Shown here: in pieces, positions 1 through 11,324 of the stretch
Layout: each line of letters opens with the position of its first letter
Position numbering within the stretch: the first letter of the stretch is position 1
Assembly: GCA_951799405.1 (NCBI GenBank)
Contig: OX637351.1
Location: 9,828,251-9,892,250, forward strand
DNA length: 64,000 nt
From: Agapetus fuscipes
Lineage: Eukaryota > Arthropoda > Insecta > Trichoptera > Glossosomatidae
Direction of reading: 5' to 3'
Notes under the pieces: generated by a model
What the model was told of the DNA's origin: nothing
What the model saw: only the letters and a program-made list of their open reading frames with translations
Databases searched by the model: none
Made by a program: the position numbers and the translations under genes

Positions 1-1118
1 GAAGGAAGGATGAGTTGGGAGGAATTGGGAACATTGTCATGACGAAAGGATCCTTAACCAACCAGAGACAGGTCGTAAGTCCTGTGACTCCCATCTCATC
101 CTGACTCTGTGCGGCGGGCCTGAGTTTAGGTCTTGAATTTTAAAAAACTAAAGACCTGACTCGGTGAGACCGTGGATGCTCAGTTCTTTCACAATAAAAC
201 TTGAATAATGAAAGGCTTAAGTAATTATGTACAAGTGTCCCTCCATAATCTGACAGGTATGGAACTTAAGTGGGCGGACACGGGATCGCTGGAAATGTCA
301 GATTACAAAATGGCTTTTCTGCATTGTATTGCAAGCTGTTCTATAGGAAGCTATAACCATCATTTTTATACAGTACTGTAACGTATTAACTACCATTAAA
401 TACACGTGAGACAGACAAGACACATTAGTGAAAAGCTAATATGTAAGAAGTGTAAACCCCGTATTTACTCCTATTAGGCCGCACTTGGGCTTAGAATGGA
501 TTTTATTTATTCATCATACACATCAATAAAAGTATAAAAACCTGAGACAAGTGTTAGTAGGATGAGTGAATAAGGGGTGAGCCTTGACGTGAGGTTAAAC
601 ACCCGCGCATTATTTCTGAAGTGCCTCTGCCCACATTGTCCGGATTACCTATTAACCTATAATCCGGAGTCTGGATTAGCGTGACCCTACTGTGTATAAT
701 GAAAACATTGTTTATTTTTTAATACATGAGAATATTCTGTGTGTCCATGAAGTCACATACAATGTCACCATCATCACGTGTGACCTGGAAATCAGTCCGT
801 CATATTAAGGTTCTACAGTAATGTACATTGTTAAGTTAGATGCTAGCATACCTTATACAGTACATCCGTAAGTGGCACATCAATAACAAATCTGAATTAT
901 GATAAAACATTCAATATTTTTATATATATTTAGAGTTTTTCCTTCACACAGTGAAAGTCCATTGTATTTTTAGAAATTGGAACACAGATTTAATTAACTT
1001 TTTATTCAAACATGTTTGCCTAATATGGCCTCTTCAGGAGCATAATTGTTATTTTACCTTTGAGTGAATAAATAAATAAATAAACATATTTTGTCAATCT
1101 AAATTCTCGTCGGTCTAA
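1..1118. other. No gene seen; AT-rich intergenic DNA
   Basis: No ORF, splice-framed exon or recognised transposon end was found. A short AATA microsatellite lies at about 1069-1084, directly before the SINE that follows. Confidence 0.5.
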
Positions 1119-1452
1119 GGTCGGTAGCTCAGTTGGTAGAGTGCTTGCATTCTACCCCGTGAGCTCGGGTTCGAATCCCACCGAGGAGGGTGTCAGAAAT
1201 GATTTCCTATTTCGGTGTTTATTTCAAACCCCATAATAAAATACCGGCAAGGTTTACTCAGCCTTCACAAGAAATGAGTACCAGCACCCTCGGGAGCTGG
1301 GAAACCCCCACTTCAACTGAAGTGGTTGGCGTAAGGCCGGCCCCCTTACCTGTAAAAATAAATAGGTTCAACTCGCCACATGCGACCCCTTCAGGGATAA
1401 CGCGGCAAGAAGTTACACTATATGTGTAGCTTAGTTGCGTTGCGTTGCGTTT
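1119..1452 (+). mobile_element. tRNA-derived SINE, family A
   Basis: The first ~70 bases resemble a tRNA: an A-box-like TAGCTCAGTTGGTAGAG and a B-box-like GGTTCGAATCC, the two internal RNA polymerase III promoter elements. They are followed by a ~250-bp body starting TGTCAGAAATGATTTCC that is shared with copies at 13847, 14817, 17091 and 50839. The copy ends in a short GTTGC repeat. The body, not the head, shows it is a SINE rather than a tRNA gene. Confidence 0.85.
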
Positions 1453-2524
1453 AAATTCTAAAAAAATATTATTCTTATTTATTCAGTGATCAGGTTAGGT
1501 TCAAATTATTGCATGAATTTGGTTTGTTATTTAAATAAACAACACTTTTAACTTTAAGGGTATCCGAGAGTTTAAGAAGATTATTAATATCGGGACTAAA
1601 GAACCTCTTTAATTGTTTTATGAAACTAAAATCGTAATTTTATGTCAAATAACTTTGACTCATCATGATCAGATGGCGTTACTCACCAGTGTTTTGGTTT
1701 TTATAAACTGTTGGAAAAACGCTATGGGTGGGTAAACGCTTTTAGAATTCACCGGTAGGGCTTAGAAACTTTTCTTAGCCATTTTGTGTTTCTTTTTTAT
1801 AAATCATCAAAAAAATCCTGACTTTAATTAAAAGCAATAAGTTGTACATTTATTAAATAAAAGTATTTACTGTATTTCGAAATAAATTAATTTATTATTT
1901 GTTACACATTTCCTTTTTCACAAAAATGTATAGAAAGTAATACAACGCTCCTTGAGAGCGTTTTACTTTTTATATAATTAAGTATCTTCAGTAAAAGATT
2001 CAGCACACATAATAGTGTTGTGTGAGTGTTGTAAACAAACTTTAACAATTTATTGCATCTTGAATACAAACACGGATTTGTGTGCAGAGCATTATTTTTA
2101 TTTACCAAGTGCGACGTTCCGCTGTTCTGCCCTGCTTACCAAAAAGGCAGTATCTGCAAAACGTTTGTTTTGAGATAATCTACTTCAAACTTTGAAGTTG
2201 GGCTAACTTATTTAAATTTTAAGATTTCAGTTTCAATTTTTTACCATGGTTTTTGTGAGTGACCTTTTACGTATAACTATTAAAAAATATGAAAATAAAT
2301 GAAAAATTCATAAAATTATAACACTTACTGCTTTTTGGTTATAAGAAAAACTAAGCATAAAAGCAGTAAGTGACAGATACTACTTTTTTTCTTAGCAAAT
2401 GTACAATTAAAGAGGCAGTAAGTGCTTTATTTCTGCTTAAAGTGATTTTTATAGCAATGAAACAAAGCAGGTTAACTTAAATAATTTACTTATCTAATCT
2501 AAGCTGCAGAGATATATATCAACT
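1453..2524. other. No gene seen
   Basis: AT-rich sequence with no supported coding region. A TTACTGC/GCAGTAA pair near 2326-2370 could form a small hairpin but nothing more can be said. Confidence 0.4.
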
Positions 2525-2528
2525 CTAA

Positions 2529-2626
2529 TCTAATCTAAGTTGCAAAGATATGTTACATTAGAGATTCACATTACATGCATGTAATGTGAATCTCCAATGT
2601 AACATATCTTTGCAACTTAGATTAGA
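2529..2626. repeat. Near-perfect palindrome, 49-bp arms
   Basis: Arms 2529-2577 and 2578-2626 are reverse complements with one mismatch, centred on ATGCAT. Each arm is the outermost part of the LINE family A 3' tail, so the palindrome is two tail ends head to head. The right arm continues into the tail copy that follows. Confidence 0.85.
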
Positions 2627-2836
2627 CTTAGATTAGATGCATTCTCACAACCAGACACGTACAAGTTTGCGCTTGCACATGCCTCATGTGAACCTACAAC
2701 ATAAAAAGCAAATCTCAAATAGACATACACCCTGCAATTCTTGCCGTCCTTCCCTGAGACAGGGGTGACATTGGCAAAGTGAACCATTTTTACAGCATGG
2801 GTGGTCAGCCGCATACGAACCTATAAGTCAAGGAAC
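2617..2836 (-). mobile_element. LINE family A 3' tail
   Basis: This is the ~240-bp sequence repeated across the window. On the minus strand it begins near CCTTGACTTATAGG, passes through GGTTCACTTTGCCAATGTCA and ends in CTTAGATTAGA. At 18160 and 53884 the same sequence directly follows an RT ORF, which identifies it as the 3' UTR of LINE family A. Confidence 0.8.
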
Positions 2837-2989
2837 ATACACGACAATTTAAATCAATAAATAATTATTTCTATGGACATCAAAACTAAAACAGAAAACA
2901 AATTCCAATTTTATAAACCCAAGCCGCCAACATTACAGATCAACTGCCATTTCTATCTGTCCTTACATACTTCTTTCATTTCCTCCAGT

Positions 2990-3110
2990 CTTTGGTAAAG
3001 GTTTATGAATTTTTCATCCCAGCGAAGAGCAAATTTGAAAATATAAATGGTATATTTTTTGTGCTCCGCCGGGATTCGAACCCACGCCCTTCCATTCTTG
3101 CTACATATAC
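2990..3110 (-). mobile_element. SINE family B fragment
   Basis: It carries the segment GTGCTCCGCCGGGATTCGAA. Read on the minus strand this is a tRNA-like B-box region ending a SINE head. It matches copies near 57790 and 61440, including the ATAAATGGTATATTTTTT stretch. Confidence 0.55.
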
Positions 3111-4189
3111 TTTCTTCGTCAGTCTTTCCTCATTCATTCTCTCCATATGCTCAAACCATCGAGTATGTAGTAGTTATGTAATATTATATAGAAAGAAGTA
3201 CTTAAGCAAAATAAAAATATTTTTTGAGATACGAGGTTTTGAAAGTAAGGCGACGATATTCTGAAACAGCGAAATAATTTATGTTTTGTATACCTGTATA
3301 TACGTATTTTACTAAACCACAGCATTTATGTACATAACATACTCACTCGTGCATTTCCGTCGATATACGAAGATATACGAGTATACCCGAAGTGTAAAAT
3401 TCTCGTAACTATAGGAAATAGACCGCATGCGAAAAATGTATCGAATCTTAAACAGCATCTCGAGCTCGCGTTTTGGTTTTCATGCATTTTTGTGCCTGTT
3501 AGGTCTAGTTTTAACGTAAACGCTTGAACTCCGTTACACCTAAATCTTGGTCTCCTAATTTTTTGGTCAAAAACGAAGGAGATATAAAATTTTAAGCTCA
3601 GTTCGCGAGACCGCCGCAGGATTCCGTGGCGCCAAAGACTGGACCATTTTTTGTATGAATATCTTTATTTTTCCATTATAAATTATAAATTAGAAGAGAA
3701 AAAATAAAGTAAAAATTACATTCTTCACATAAAAAATATCACTTCAAATCCTAAAATGAAAATCAACCATTGAAAACCTAATTTAACTACAGTATCGTAT
3801 GCAAAATTAGAGTTTTTTTAAAATAATTATAAAAATCCAATGAAAAGTTTAAAAAAAAAAAGTTCATCTAGAAAAAATAAAACTAATCAAAATGAATGTT
3901 TTGAAATAAAAAAAAGTTAGGATTTATTCATAAGAACAGTGGAAATCTCCATTTAAGGTATCTCCGTAAATAAAATTATTTTGAATTGGTATTTTATGGA
4001 AAAAAATACCTAATTTTATGTGTTAATTTAATCTGGAGAAAAAATACTACCTTACCATTCAAAATATGGGTTATTTCGGTCATCAAAGTTGGGCGCGCTG
4101 ACCTCTCAATCACCCTTAAACACTGTTTTTAATTTCACAAATATAATGTAATTAAAAAAAAAAATTAAATTATACTAATAACTTGGATG
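3111..4189. other. No gene seen
   Basis: AT-rich DNA with many homopolymer runs. Short fragments of LINE-derived sequence occur near 3110-3160 (TCAGTCTTTCCTCATTCATT, as in the RT 3' coding region of LINE A, minus strand). Nothing else could be assigned. Confidence 0.4.
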
Positions 4190-4281
4190 GTTGGTGCATT
4201 AACACTGTGAAAATTCATCTTTATTTAGTTATTAAAAAATCTTGTTTTATTTTCACTTTTTTTATTATTTATATAAAAGAC

Positions 4282-4318
4282 ACAAACGTTTTCGACTACT
4301 TCGTAGTCATCATCAGGT
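4282..4318 (-). ncRNA. Hammerhead-ribozyme-like core
   Basis: Read on the minus strand it contains CTGATGA, then a hairpin GACTAC-GAA-GTAGTC, then GAAA and ACGTTTGT. That is the order of the conserved hammerhead core, with stem II fully paired. Stem I and cleavage were not established. Hammerheads are known in Penelope-like elements. Confidence 0.6.
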
Positions 4319-4373
4319 GATAATAAAAAAAGTGAAAATAAAACAAGATTTTTTAATAACTAAATATACTAAT

Positions 4374-4406
4374 AACGTTTTCGACTATTCAGTCATCATC
4401 AGGTAG
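4374..4406 (-). ncRNA. Hammerhead-ribozyme-like core, second copy
   Basis: Minus-strand order: CTGATGA, stem II GACT-GAAT-AGTC, then GAAA and ACGTT. It forms an inverted pair with the copy at 4432-4464. Confidence 0.55.
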
Positions 4407-4431
4407 CTGATGATGACTGATGATGACTTGC

Positions 4432-4464
4432 TACCTGATGATGACTGAATAGTCGAAAACGTTA
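4432..4464 (+). ncRNA. Hammerhead-ribozyme-like core, third copy
   Basis: Plus-strand order: CTGATGA, stem II GACT-GAAT-AGTC, then GAAA and ACGTT. It is identical in its core to the inverted copy at 4374-4406, so transcription from either strand would yield the motif. Confidence 0.55.
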
Positions 4465-4884
4465 GTAGTATAATTTAAAAAAAAAAATGTTTAATTATAT
4501 TATATTTGTGAAATTAAAAACAGTGTTAGTGTTGTTTATTTGAATAAGAAACCAAAAACATAATTTTCACAGTGTTAATACACAAACCATAAAAATATAT
4601 TGCATGAATCATTTTAATTCATATCTTCAATGTTTATTTTGTTATTTTGAACAATACATTCAGTGAAGTCTTAATTATTTGAATGCCAAACAAAGTTATT
4701 ATTTAATTTAATGTATTATGTAATATATTCAATTGTCATTAAATAAATATGCATTTTGTACATATGTTTGCCTTTCTATTGCTGTTTCTACAAATCATTG
4801 ATTTAAAAATAAAACAATTATGAATTTTTGCTCCTCAATACTAGTGCCCACCTTGATGTATGGAAGTGAAGCCTGGATGGTGGT

Positions 4885-5012
4885 CTGGATATAATAACCC
4901 AAACTTAAATGAACATAAGCCCTGCAACTCTTGCCGACTTTCCCTGAAACAGGGGTGACATTGGCAAAGTGAACCATATTTTTACAGTTTGGGTGGTCAG
5001 CCTCATATCAAC
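4885..5012 (-). mobile_element. LINE family A 3' tail, truncated
   Basis: It matches the tail core including AGGGGTGACATTGGCAAAG and TGGGTGGTCAGCCTCATA in minus orientation. The outer part of the tail is missing. Confidence 0.75.
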
Positions 5013-5136
5013 AAATACCCACTCGTTGTCTGCTATCAACTGTATCTTTAAGGTATATTTAAGGTAAGGTAAGGTGTATTTTTAAGGGAGCACTGAAACG
5101 GCACCTTTATAAAATATCTCATTCATGATTGGCAGG

Positions 5137-5434
5137 GCCCCTAACACATTCGCGGACAAAATGGTTATAGCCGCTCTATGAGCTTGTCTAGGACTGGACG
5201 AAACAGTAATAGCCGTTGTGATAAAACGTTATTACTAGGGACGAAACGGCTATTTCTGATAGAACTTGCATACATGTAGCATCCGTGCGTCCCTACAGAA
5301 ATCCAAAGAACATGGCAATAGCCGTTTCGTCCCTGGATGTCAAAAAAAAAAATAATAAAAATACAATTTGAGATGATGAAATAAGTGTTTTTTCTAGCCT
5401 ACTTCACATTTTGTGTGTCCGCGATGTGTTGAGG
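5137..5434. mobile_element. Candidate MITE with imperfect TIRs
   Basis: The left end CCCCTAACACATTCGCGGAC and the reverse complement of the right end CCTCAACACATCGCGGACAC align over about 27 bases with a few mismatches. The interior holds three inverted and direct copies of a GACGAAACGGCTATT-type motif. No clear target duplication was found. Confidence 0.45.
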
Positions 5435-5899
5435 TGTGACACACACAAAAACGACACTCTTTTGTCATGTTAAAAGATAAATAAATAAATCATCCTCGTA
5501 TATCTTGCATTTACTCTTCTTGTTACTCTGGTCTGTTGCTTTAGTTTGCCCCGAAGGTAACTTGATAAAATCAAGAACATTTGATGAGTAAGTACACAGT
5601 TGTAGAGTTAAGTGTTTGGAATGGCAGCTTTAGGCTCACACAGCTGGCGGGTTCCTGTCTGGGATCTGGTGTCGTGGTCTATCGGAGCTGGAGCTTGTGG
5701 AAGTTCTCTCTGTTGTAGCACCTAGTTGTCTGTGCGCTCGCAAAATGATTCATTACAAAATATGTCTCAGTCGTTCAGAGGAGTTGTCAGAGTCTCAAGT
5801 AGACGGCAGACAACATGATCTTTGTTCTGCACAGGGTGATGCCGTAGTAAGTGTTTCCAACTGTCACTTCATCGGAAGTGATGGGGCTATGGGGACAAG

Positions 5900-6011
5900 G
5901 CTTTTAGTTCATCTGGTCTATCCTACTGTCACTGGAGTTGGGAACAGAGATGTTGGCAGTTTCAGGAGGTTGCTTAAGACACATTTATCTATTAGAAGCT
6001 TTAACAGATGA
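5900..6011 (+). pseudogene. LINE polymerase C-terminal remnant
   Basis: The plus-strand translation ends VGSFRRLLKTHLSIRSF. This resembles the extreme C-terminus of CR1/Jockey-type LINE polymerases, where an SFKxxLKTHLF-type motif is common. Only this end survives. Confidence 0.4.
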
Positions 6012-6047
6012 AAGCGTCCTTGGAGTGGCTGCTACTATTACTGCATC

Positions 6048-6118
6048 CTGTCGCTGTTCCACTAGGGGTGGCCGGTACCTCCGCAGATGCGTCTCCACTT
6101 TTTCTGTCCTTGCATAGA
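6048..6118 (-). mobile_element. LINE family B 3' end fragment
   Basis: On the minus strand it carries TGCAAGGACAGAAAAAGTGG followed by GGTACCGGCCACCCCTAG. This is the same 3' end seen at 28735-28800 (plus) and 52165-52250 (minus), distinct from family A. Confidence 0.6.
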
Positions 6119-6146
6119 TAGGTTTTATTTTTTTACTCTTTAATTG

Positions 6147-6892
6147 TTTCTTCGTCAGTCTTTCCTCATTCATTCTCTCCATATGCCCAAACCATCTTAA
6201 CAAACTTCTTTTAATCTTCACTTTCACACTTTCTCTTGCACCACATTCTTCTCTTACAAAATCATTCCTCACCCTGTCACTCCGTTTTTTCCCAATCATA
6301 CTTCTTAGAAAGTCCATTTCAACAGTATGGACTTAACTAATTTCACTTTCATTCACCGTCCAGGCCTCGCTTCCATACATCAAGGTGGGTAAAAGTATGC
6401 CACTGCGTACCGCCAATCGAGCATTTTTAGATATGTTTTGATTTTTGGCGATACAAGCTGTGGCACCCAGTACACACCTGCCCTTCATTACTCTTCTTTC
6501 AAATTCACCGGTCATTCTTCCATCTTTTTCAAACTTACTTCCCAGGTATACAAACTCATTTACGACATCAACATTCATTCCATTAATTTTAAATTCATAA
6601 TTCATACTTTCATCATCTCTTTCAAAAATCAATACTTTCTTCTTACTTGCATTCAACTTCAAATGGTTACCTAACAAAGCTTCGTTCAATCTAGAGAGCA
6701 TTGTTTGCAATTCTACTACTGAATCAGAAACAAGAACTGCATCATCTGCATACAGTAAAACACTCACTTTGCTCTCTCCTATCGTCAATCCACAATCATT
6801 AAGTCGAGCATCTCTGACACACTTGTCCATGACTATGTTAAATAGCCATGGACTCATCACACATCCTTGCCTCACACCCTTATAAACTTCTG
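6147..6892 (-). pseudogene. Inverted RT segment of LINE A
   Basis: The protein matches the RT at 19009-20880 from VRQGCVMSPW onward, including the YADD catalytic box, through the RSMIGKKRSDRVRNDFVREE region. One in-frame stop near 6330 separates two open stretches. It cannot be functional: it is 5'-truncated and inverted relative to its own 3' end. Confidence 0.8.
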
Positions 6893-7366
6893 GTATATGT
6901 TGGTAGAATAGATGGATGTTGTGGTAGAGGAAGACCGAGAAAGGTATGGATGGACCAAATATCCAAAATTGCTAATGAATGGAATATCCAGAGTCATAAT
7001 AAAAGAAGAGCTTGTATGAAGAAGGTTATGACTCTGGAGGAAATGAAACAAGTATGTAAGGATAGAAAGAAATGGCGGTTGATCTGTGATGTTGGCGGCT
7101 GGGGTTTGTTAAAGTAAAATTGGTTTTATGATTTAGTTTTTTATGTCCATGTACACATATATTGTTATTTATTGATTTAAAAAAAATGTAATTTGTCATG
7201 TATGTTCCTTGACTTATAGGTTGTTATGCGGCTGACCACCCATACTGTAAAAAATTGGTTCACTTTGCCAATGTCACCCCTGTTTCAGGGAAGGACGGCA
7301 AGAGTTGCAAGGCTTATGTTCATTTGAGATTGGGGTTTTATATTGTAGGTCCACATGCGGCATGTG
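6147..7366 (+). mobile_element. LINE family A copy with 5' inversion (twin priming)
   Basis: The right part, 6893 onward, is in sense (plus). It encodes the C-terminal RT tail (GRIDGCCGRGRPRKVWMDQI) followed by the family 3' UTR to about 7366. The left part, 6147-6892, is inverted and encodes the preceding RT segment on the minus strand, from VRQGCVMSPW through YADDAVLVSD to RLTKK. In the parent ORF at 19009-20880 these two pieces are directly adjacent. The order, inverted 5' segment then sense 3' segment, is what twin-primed reverse transcription produces. Confidence 0.8.
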
Positions 7367-8439
7367 GGTATCGCCATCGAAATTTGTACCTTTTGTCTTG
7401 TGTCCCCTAATGATTTTCAGCTTTTTCATAAAAACTGGTGATCTTTACTGAATTCTAAAATTATCAGAGTAAAGTAAATAAAAAGCGTATCGAAATACAA
7501 AAAAAAACTGCAAAAAGCATTAAGGGGCGATGTAATTAAAAAATAAAACAAAAACGCCTTTTTTCCATTCCCATACAAATTTTACATGTCCGCAACCCGT
7601 TTTTGACCCTTTGATGGCATGATACGATCAAAATAGTCAAACGTTTTTAAAGTTGAGTATTTTTGCATATACCTTAGTAACGTATCTTTCATTTTCTGTA
7701 CTAGCCACAATAATATTTACTTATTTAAACACAAAATATTGATTGCTAAGGGTTGTCTCCATTTTTGGCTCCAAAATTTTTCTTTTAGTATGTTACCAAT
7801 TCCATTGGAACTGACAAAAATCTTGCAATCCTAAGTATTTGTTCACGTATGGTAACTCTTTGATGCAGTGTGGACAACACAAAAAAACTCATTCGATACC
7901 TTCATTTTCTTCTGAGAACGTTTACATCAGACTCGGGAATTTGTCGTGAGTGTTTTGAGTGGAAGTTAGCTTGGCATTATTAAGGTATGTATTCGAATAT
8001 GTTGTCAGTTGTATATTTTTTACTTAGATTCATTAATTCTTCTAATGATTGTATGTTTTTATCATTGCTGACAGTATTATTTTTCAAATGGCACAAGTTT
8101 AAGGTAATGTCGGGCAGTTTTTTATTTACAATCTTTACCGTATGTTACCATATTAAGGTGTATTCACGTAGGTTTAAAAAAATACACCTACTTACCGTTA
8201 ATTTATGGTTGACTAACAAATAACATTTACATACCTAATTGAAACATAAAACTATCTAATCAACCTTACTACATGCTATTAATATTTTAAATGCACCGTT
8301 TGATGTTTGTTATTCAAAATAGCAAAAAGGTTTATTCCGTGATCTGTGGGCTAAACGGATTAAATGAAATTCGGACCACAGAGGTACCTAATTTTTATAT
8401 CGGTGCTGGATACTGTGAAAAATGTACGCAAAAAAACCA
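7367..8439. other. No gene seen
   Basis: AT-rich intergenic DNA. The LINE tail homology breaks off at about 7367. No coding exon or transposon terminus was recognised. Confidence 0.4.
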
Positions 8440-8683
8440 TTGCCTATCTATCTAAATCTATGATAATCTATAATCTAAGTTACAAAAATATATTGCATTT
8501 AAGACTTTAAGTTCGTACTTAAACATGCTGCATGTGAACCTACAATATAAAACCCAATCTCAAATGAACATAAACCCTGCAACTCTTGCCGACCTTACCT
8601 GACACAATGGTAACATTGGTAAAGTGAACCATTTTTTACAGTATGAGTGGTCAGCTTCATACTAACCTATAAGTCAAGGAAAC
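8440..8683 (-). mobile_element. LINE family A 3' tail
   Basis: It is nearly complete, from CTATAAGTCAAGG (right edge, minus start) to TCTAAGTTACAAAAATATAT. It diverges more than most copies, suggesting an older insertion. Confidence 0.75.
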
Positions 8684-9017
8684 TTATTGAAATACAATAA
8701 ACGAACGATTTTAGGTAGTTATTAAATGTGCGTATTCATATTTTTATTAAACATTCATAGACAAACAACATTCATATTTATAGACATTCAAAATGGTGCT
8801 CTTATATTTTTACTGAACAGTGTTTACGAACTGCTATAAAATCTTGTATTCGTCGTCGAAAAAAGAAATGAGATATCGAAATGTAAAAAATCCTAATTTT
8901 TCGAACCTGTCCGTCATTTTGAATAGACCTTAATTTAACTCACAATGTTTTCGTTTTCTTGAATCTTGCCGGTCGACAGTTATGGTACAAATTTAAACGG
9001 CGTTACCCATGTGTGAG

Positions 9018-9105
9018 CGCGAAATTATGCGTGTCCGCTTGTGGGAATGCATTTAATATGAATCTCAAATGATACATATCTTTGCAGCTTAGATTTAGCA
9101 TATCT
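9018..9105 (+). mobile_element. LINE family A tail, distal fragment
   Basis: It contains GCGCGAAATTATGCGTGTCC and GGGAATGCATTTAATATGAA, the last ~85 bases of the family A tail, in plus orientation. Confidence 0.7.
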
Positions 9106-11324
9106 CTTTCATCTCTTTTTAAATCATCACTTTTGGCTAATGCCAGGAAATACCATTAATGCAATTGACCAACTGTTCATTATTTGAGCCCTTGCAGAGT
9201 CCTACAGACCAAGTCTGGGTCTCTCAATGTTTTGCCATTCTTTAAGTCAGCTCTTTCCGGAGACTTTTGCTGAAATAGCCAACTTGGGAGATATTCTGGG
9301 TGTAGTCATAGAGCAAAATTTCACCACAAATATATAATGTTCCGCCCTCCTATCATTGTTTGCATGTTTGTTCTGGATTAGCTGTCTTATGTTGGTGGCA
9401 GCCCAGAACGACGACAACTTGTCACAGCTCTCTCTACTACTTGTACTCTTGGTTCCTTGCAAGCGGGGAGCTGGGCAGGAGAGCTCCCGACTGCTCTCTA
9501 TGGGAACAATGGGTAGGAATAAAACAAGATCAGTAACTTTACATGTCACAGCTTTATTTGAAACACATTGATAATTTAAGTATAACATGCAGTGGTTTAA
9601 GTAAATATTCAGTCTCAGGAATGCCCTATTCCCTATCTCTTACTAGCTAATCATATCCCTCTACCAAGCACCAAACAAGACAACTGCTCGGAGTATACAG
9701 CATTGTGTGAACTGCCCTCCATTGTATAAAAATAAGAATCCCTCCCTAGGTGTGCCGTTGTATATTTACATGTTTATATTTCTGCCATGGAGGAGAGTTA
9801 ATGCAATGTTTTACATTCGGGGTAAAGGAAAAATAAATGTAGTGTGTTTGGCCACCCAGTAACCAAGCATAAAGAAAACTAGGTTAAAACTGAATCAAAG
9901 CATTTCACTTAATTAAATGCATAGAAAATGAAATATCACTGTATGATGTGATGTGGAAGGGAATATTCCTCGTTGTGCAGCTGAAATAAACAATTATTTA
10001 CATTTTGCCAGGAGTTTGGTCTTCTCTTTGTAAGGGAAAGTGTTGGCATTTGAGGCTCAATGTGTGACAAGATTTCATGGCGAGTGGATATTAAGAATAT
10101 AGGTGCAGTATGTGGAGCTGCATCCTGAGAACAAGAAGGTCTGAGCATTCAAGATATTCCTCGGCCACGTGATGTCACCCATCATAAACTTCCGATAATC
10201 AGGGAATTTTCGCTAGTTACATCATTTTGTCAGTCAAAGTTCACACTATTTACTTTCATTTCTTTTATAAAATATTACTAAGAAATACACATTCATACTG
10301 ATATTAATCATAGAAAATACGAATGGTTCTGAAGTTACTTTAAAGCTGAATTTCATCTTCACTCAGATCTACGGCTAACTGAAATCAGTTCGTTAAAATA
10401 TTTATTTATTTATTTACCCAAGCAGAATTGTATACTTCTTGAATTATTTCGCAGATTCAACCAATGTAGTTGGTAGGTGTATCATGTTGTTTAGTAATAA
10501 AACAACTTGTTCACAACATGCAATAAGTGTGTTTCAGTTTTAACCTCCAAAAGATTTGACAGATAACAATCGTTGTATGGATGAGACTAGCGCCTCTAGT
10601 GATCAGATTTTGAAGGAATCTGGTCGAATGACGAGGTTTATTTTTGCATCCTTTTCAATTTTCTGACCTCATTATTAAATACGAGTACTATATATATTTT
10701 ACAGTGAATTTGTGATAACAAAGTCTTCACACAGGAATGCAAACAGCCTTGTAAATAAATACACAAAATCTGCATAATCCCTGCTGGGAAACCTGAAATA
10801 CTGGAGAGATGTGAGGCAAAGCTGTGTGAGTGCAGTTCAAGAACACATCACTGACGGGGAGAACATTGACTTCAACGTTTTATTATTATTACTTTATCTG
10901 ATAAGAAAAGACAAATTCAAAATGGCGCCAGGCGGACTCTGTAAATTACACAATTTCCTTCTGCGGGGTGACGTATTTTGTCTTGATGACTGCGGTCCTT
11001 ATTTACTGAATACAACATTTGTCTTGCAGGGTGACATCACAAATTTTCCCCACTATGTTGTTCAGGCTCAATTTACATAGATTTCATGGAACAAAAATAT
11101 TGTGAAATCAGGCGCCAGGGAAAAGGCAAAGAAATATTTTGTTATTGTTTGCGAAGGATCCTAATCACATAGACCTGTGATGTTTCCCCTCCTCAAAGCA
11201 TTTATGATAATGTAATATTTCAACTTCCCACGCTGCAGAGGCTCTGGCCACCCCTAGCAGGATGGTGACAGAGTTACAGTTACCCCAGTTTTAGGCCTTA
11301 GTTATACCACTATCCCAAGTATAA
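9106..11324. other. No gene supported
   Basis: Short ORFs of 70-113 codons occur on both strands but show no domain, no splice logic and no codon pattern. A repeat fragment containing CTCTGGCCACCCCTAGCAGG lies at about 11236-11275 and recurs at 17765 and 57925. A CACATAGACCTGTGATG-type motif near 11167 recurs at 12955 and 33228. Confidence 0.4.

Larger units (their letters stand above)
4190..4600. mobile_element. Penelope-like element remnant with inverted arms
   Basis: The segment is built from inverted copies of a sequence ending in TTTTCACAGTGTTAATACA, which recurs at 28650 and 59740. Its core contains AAACGTTTTCGAC...GTCATCATCAGG, the arrangement known from the LTR-like repeats of Penelope-like elements. 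No Penelope reverse transcriptase is present. The class is inferred from the hammerhead-type core and the foldback structure. Confidence 0.6.

Noticed and set aside
1119..1190. tRNA gene calls at SINE heads (1119, 13847, 17091, 50839)
   Set aside because: Each is followed by the same ~250-bp body and the heads carry unpaired changes; they are SINE promoters, not tRNA genes.
10811..11080. 89-codon ORF as a gene
   Set aside because: No domain, splice logic or homologous motif; average for chance ORFs here.
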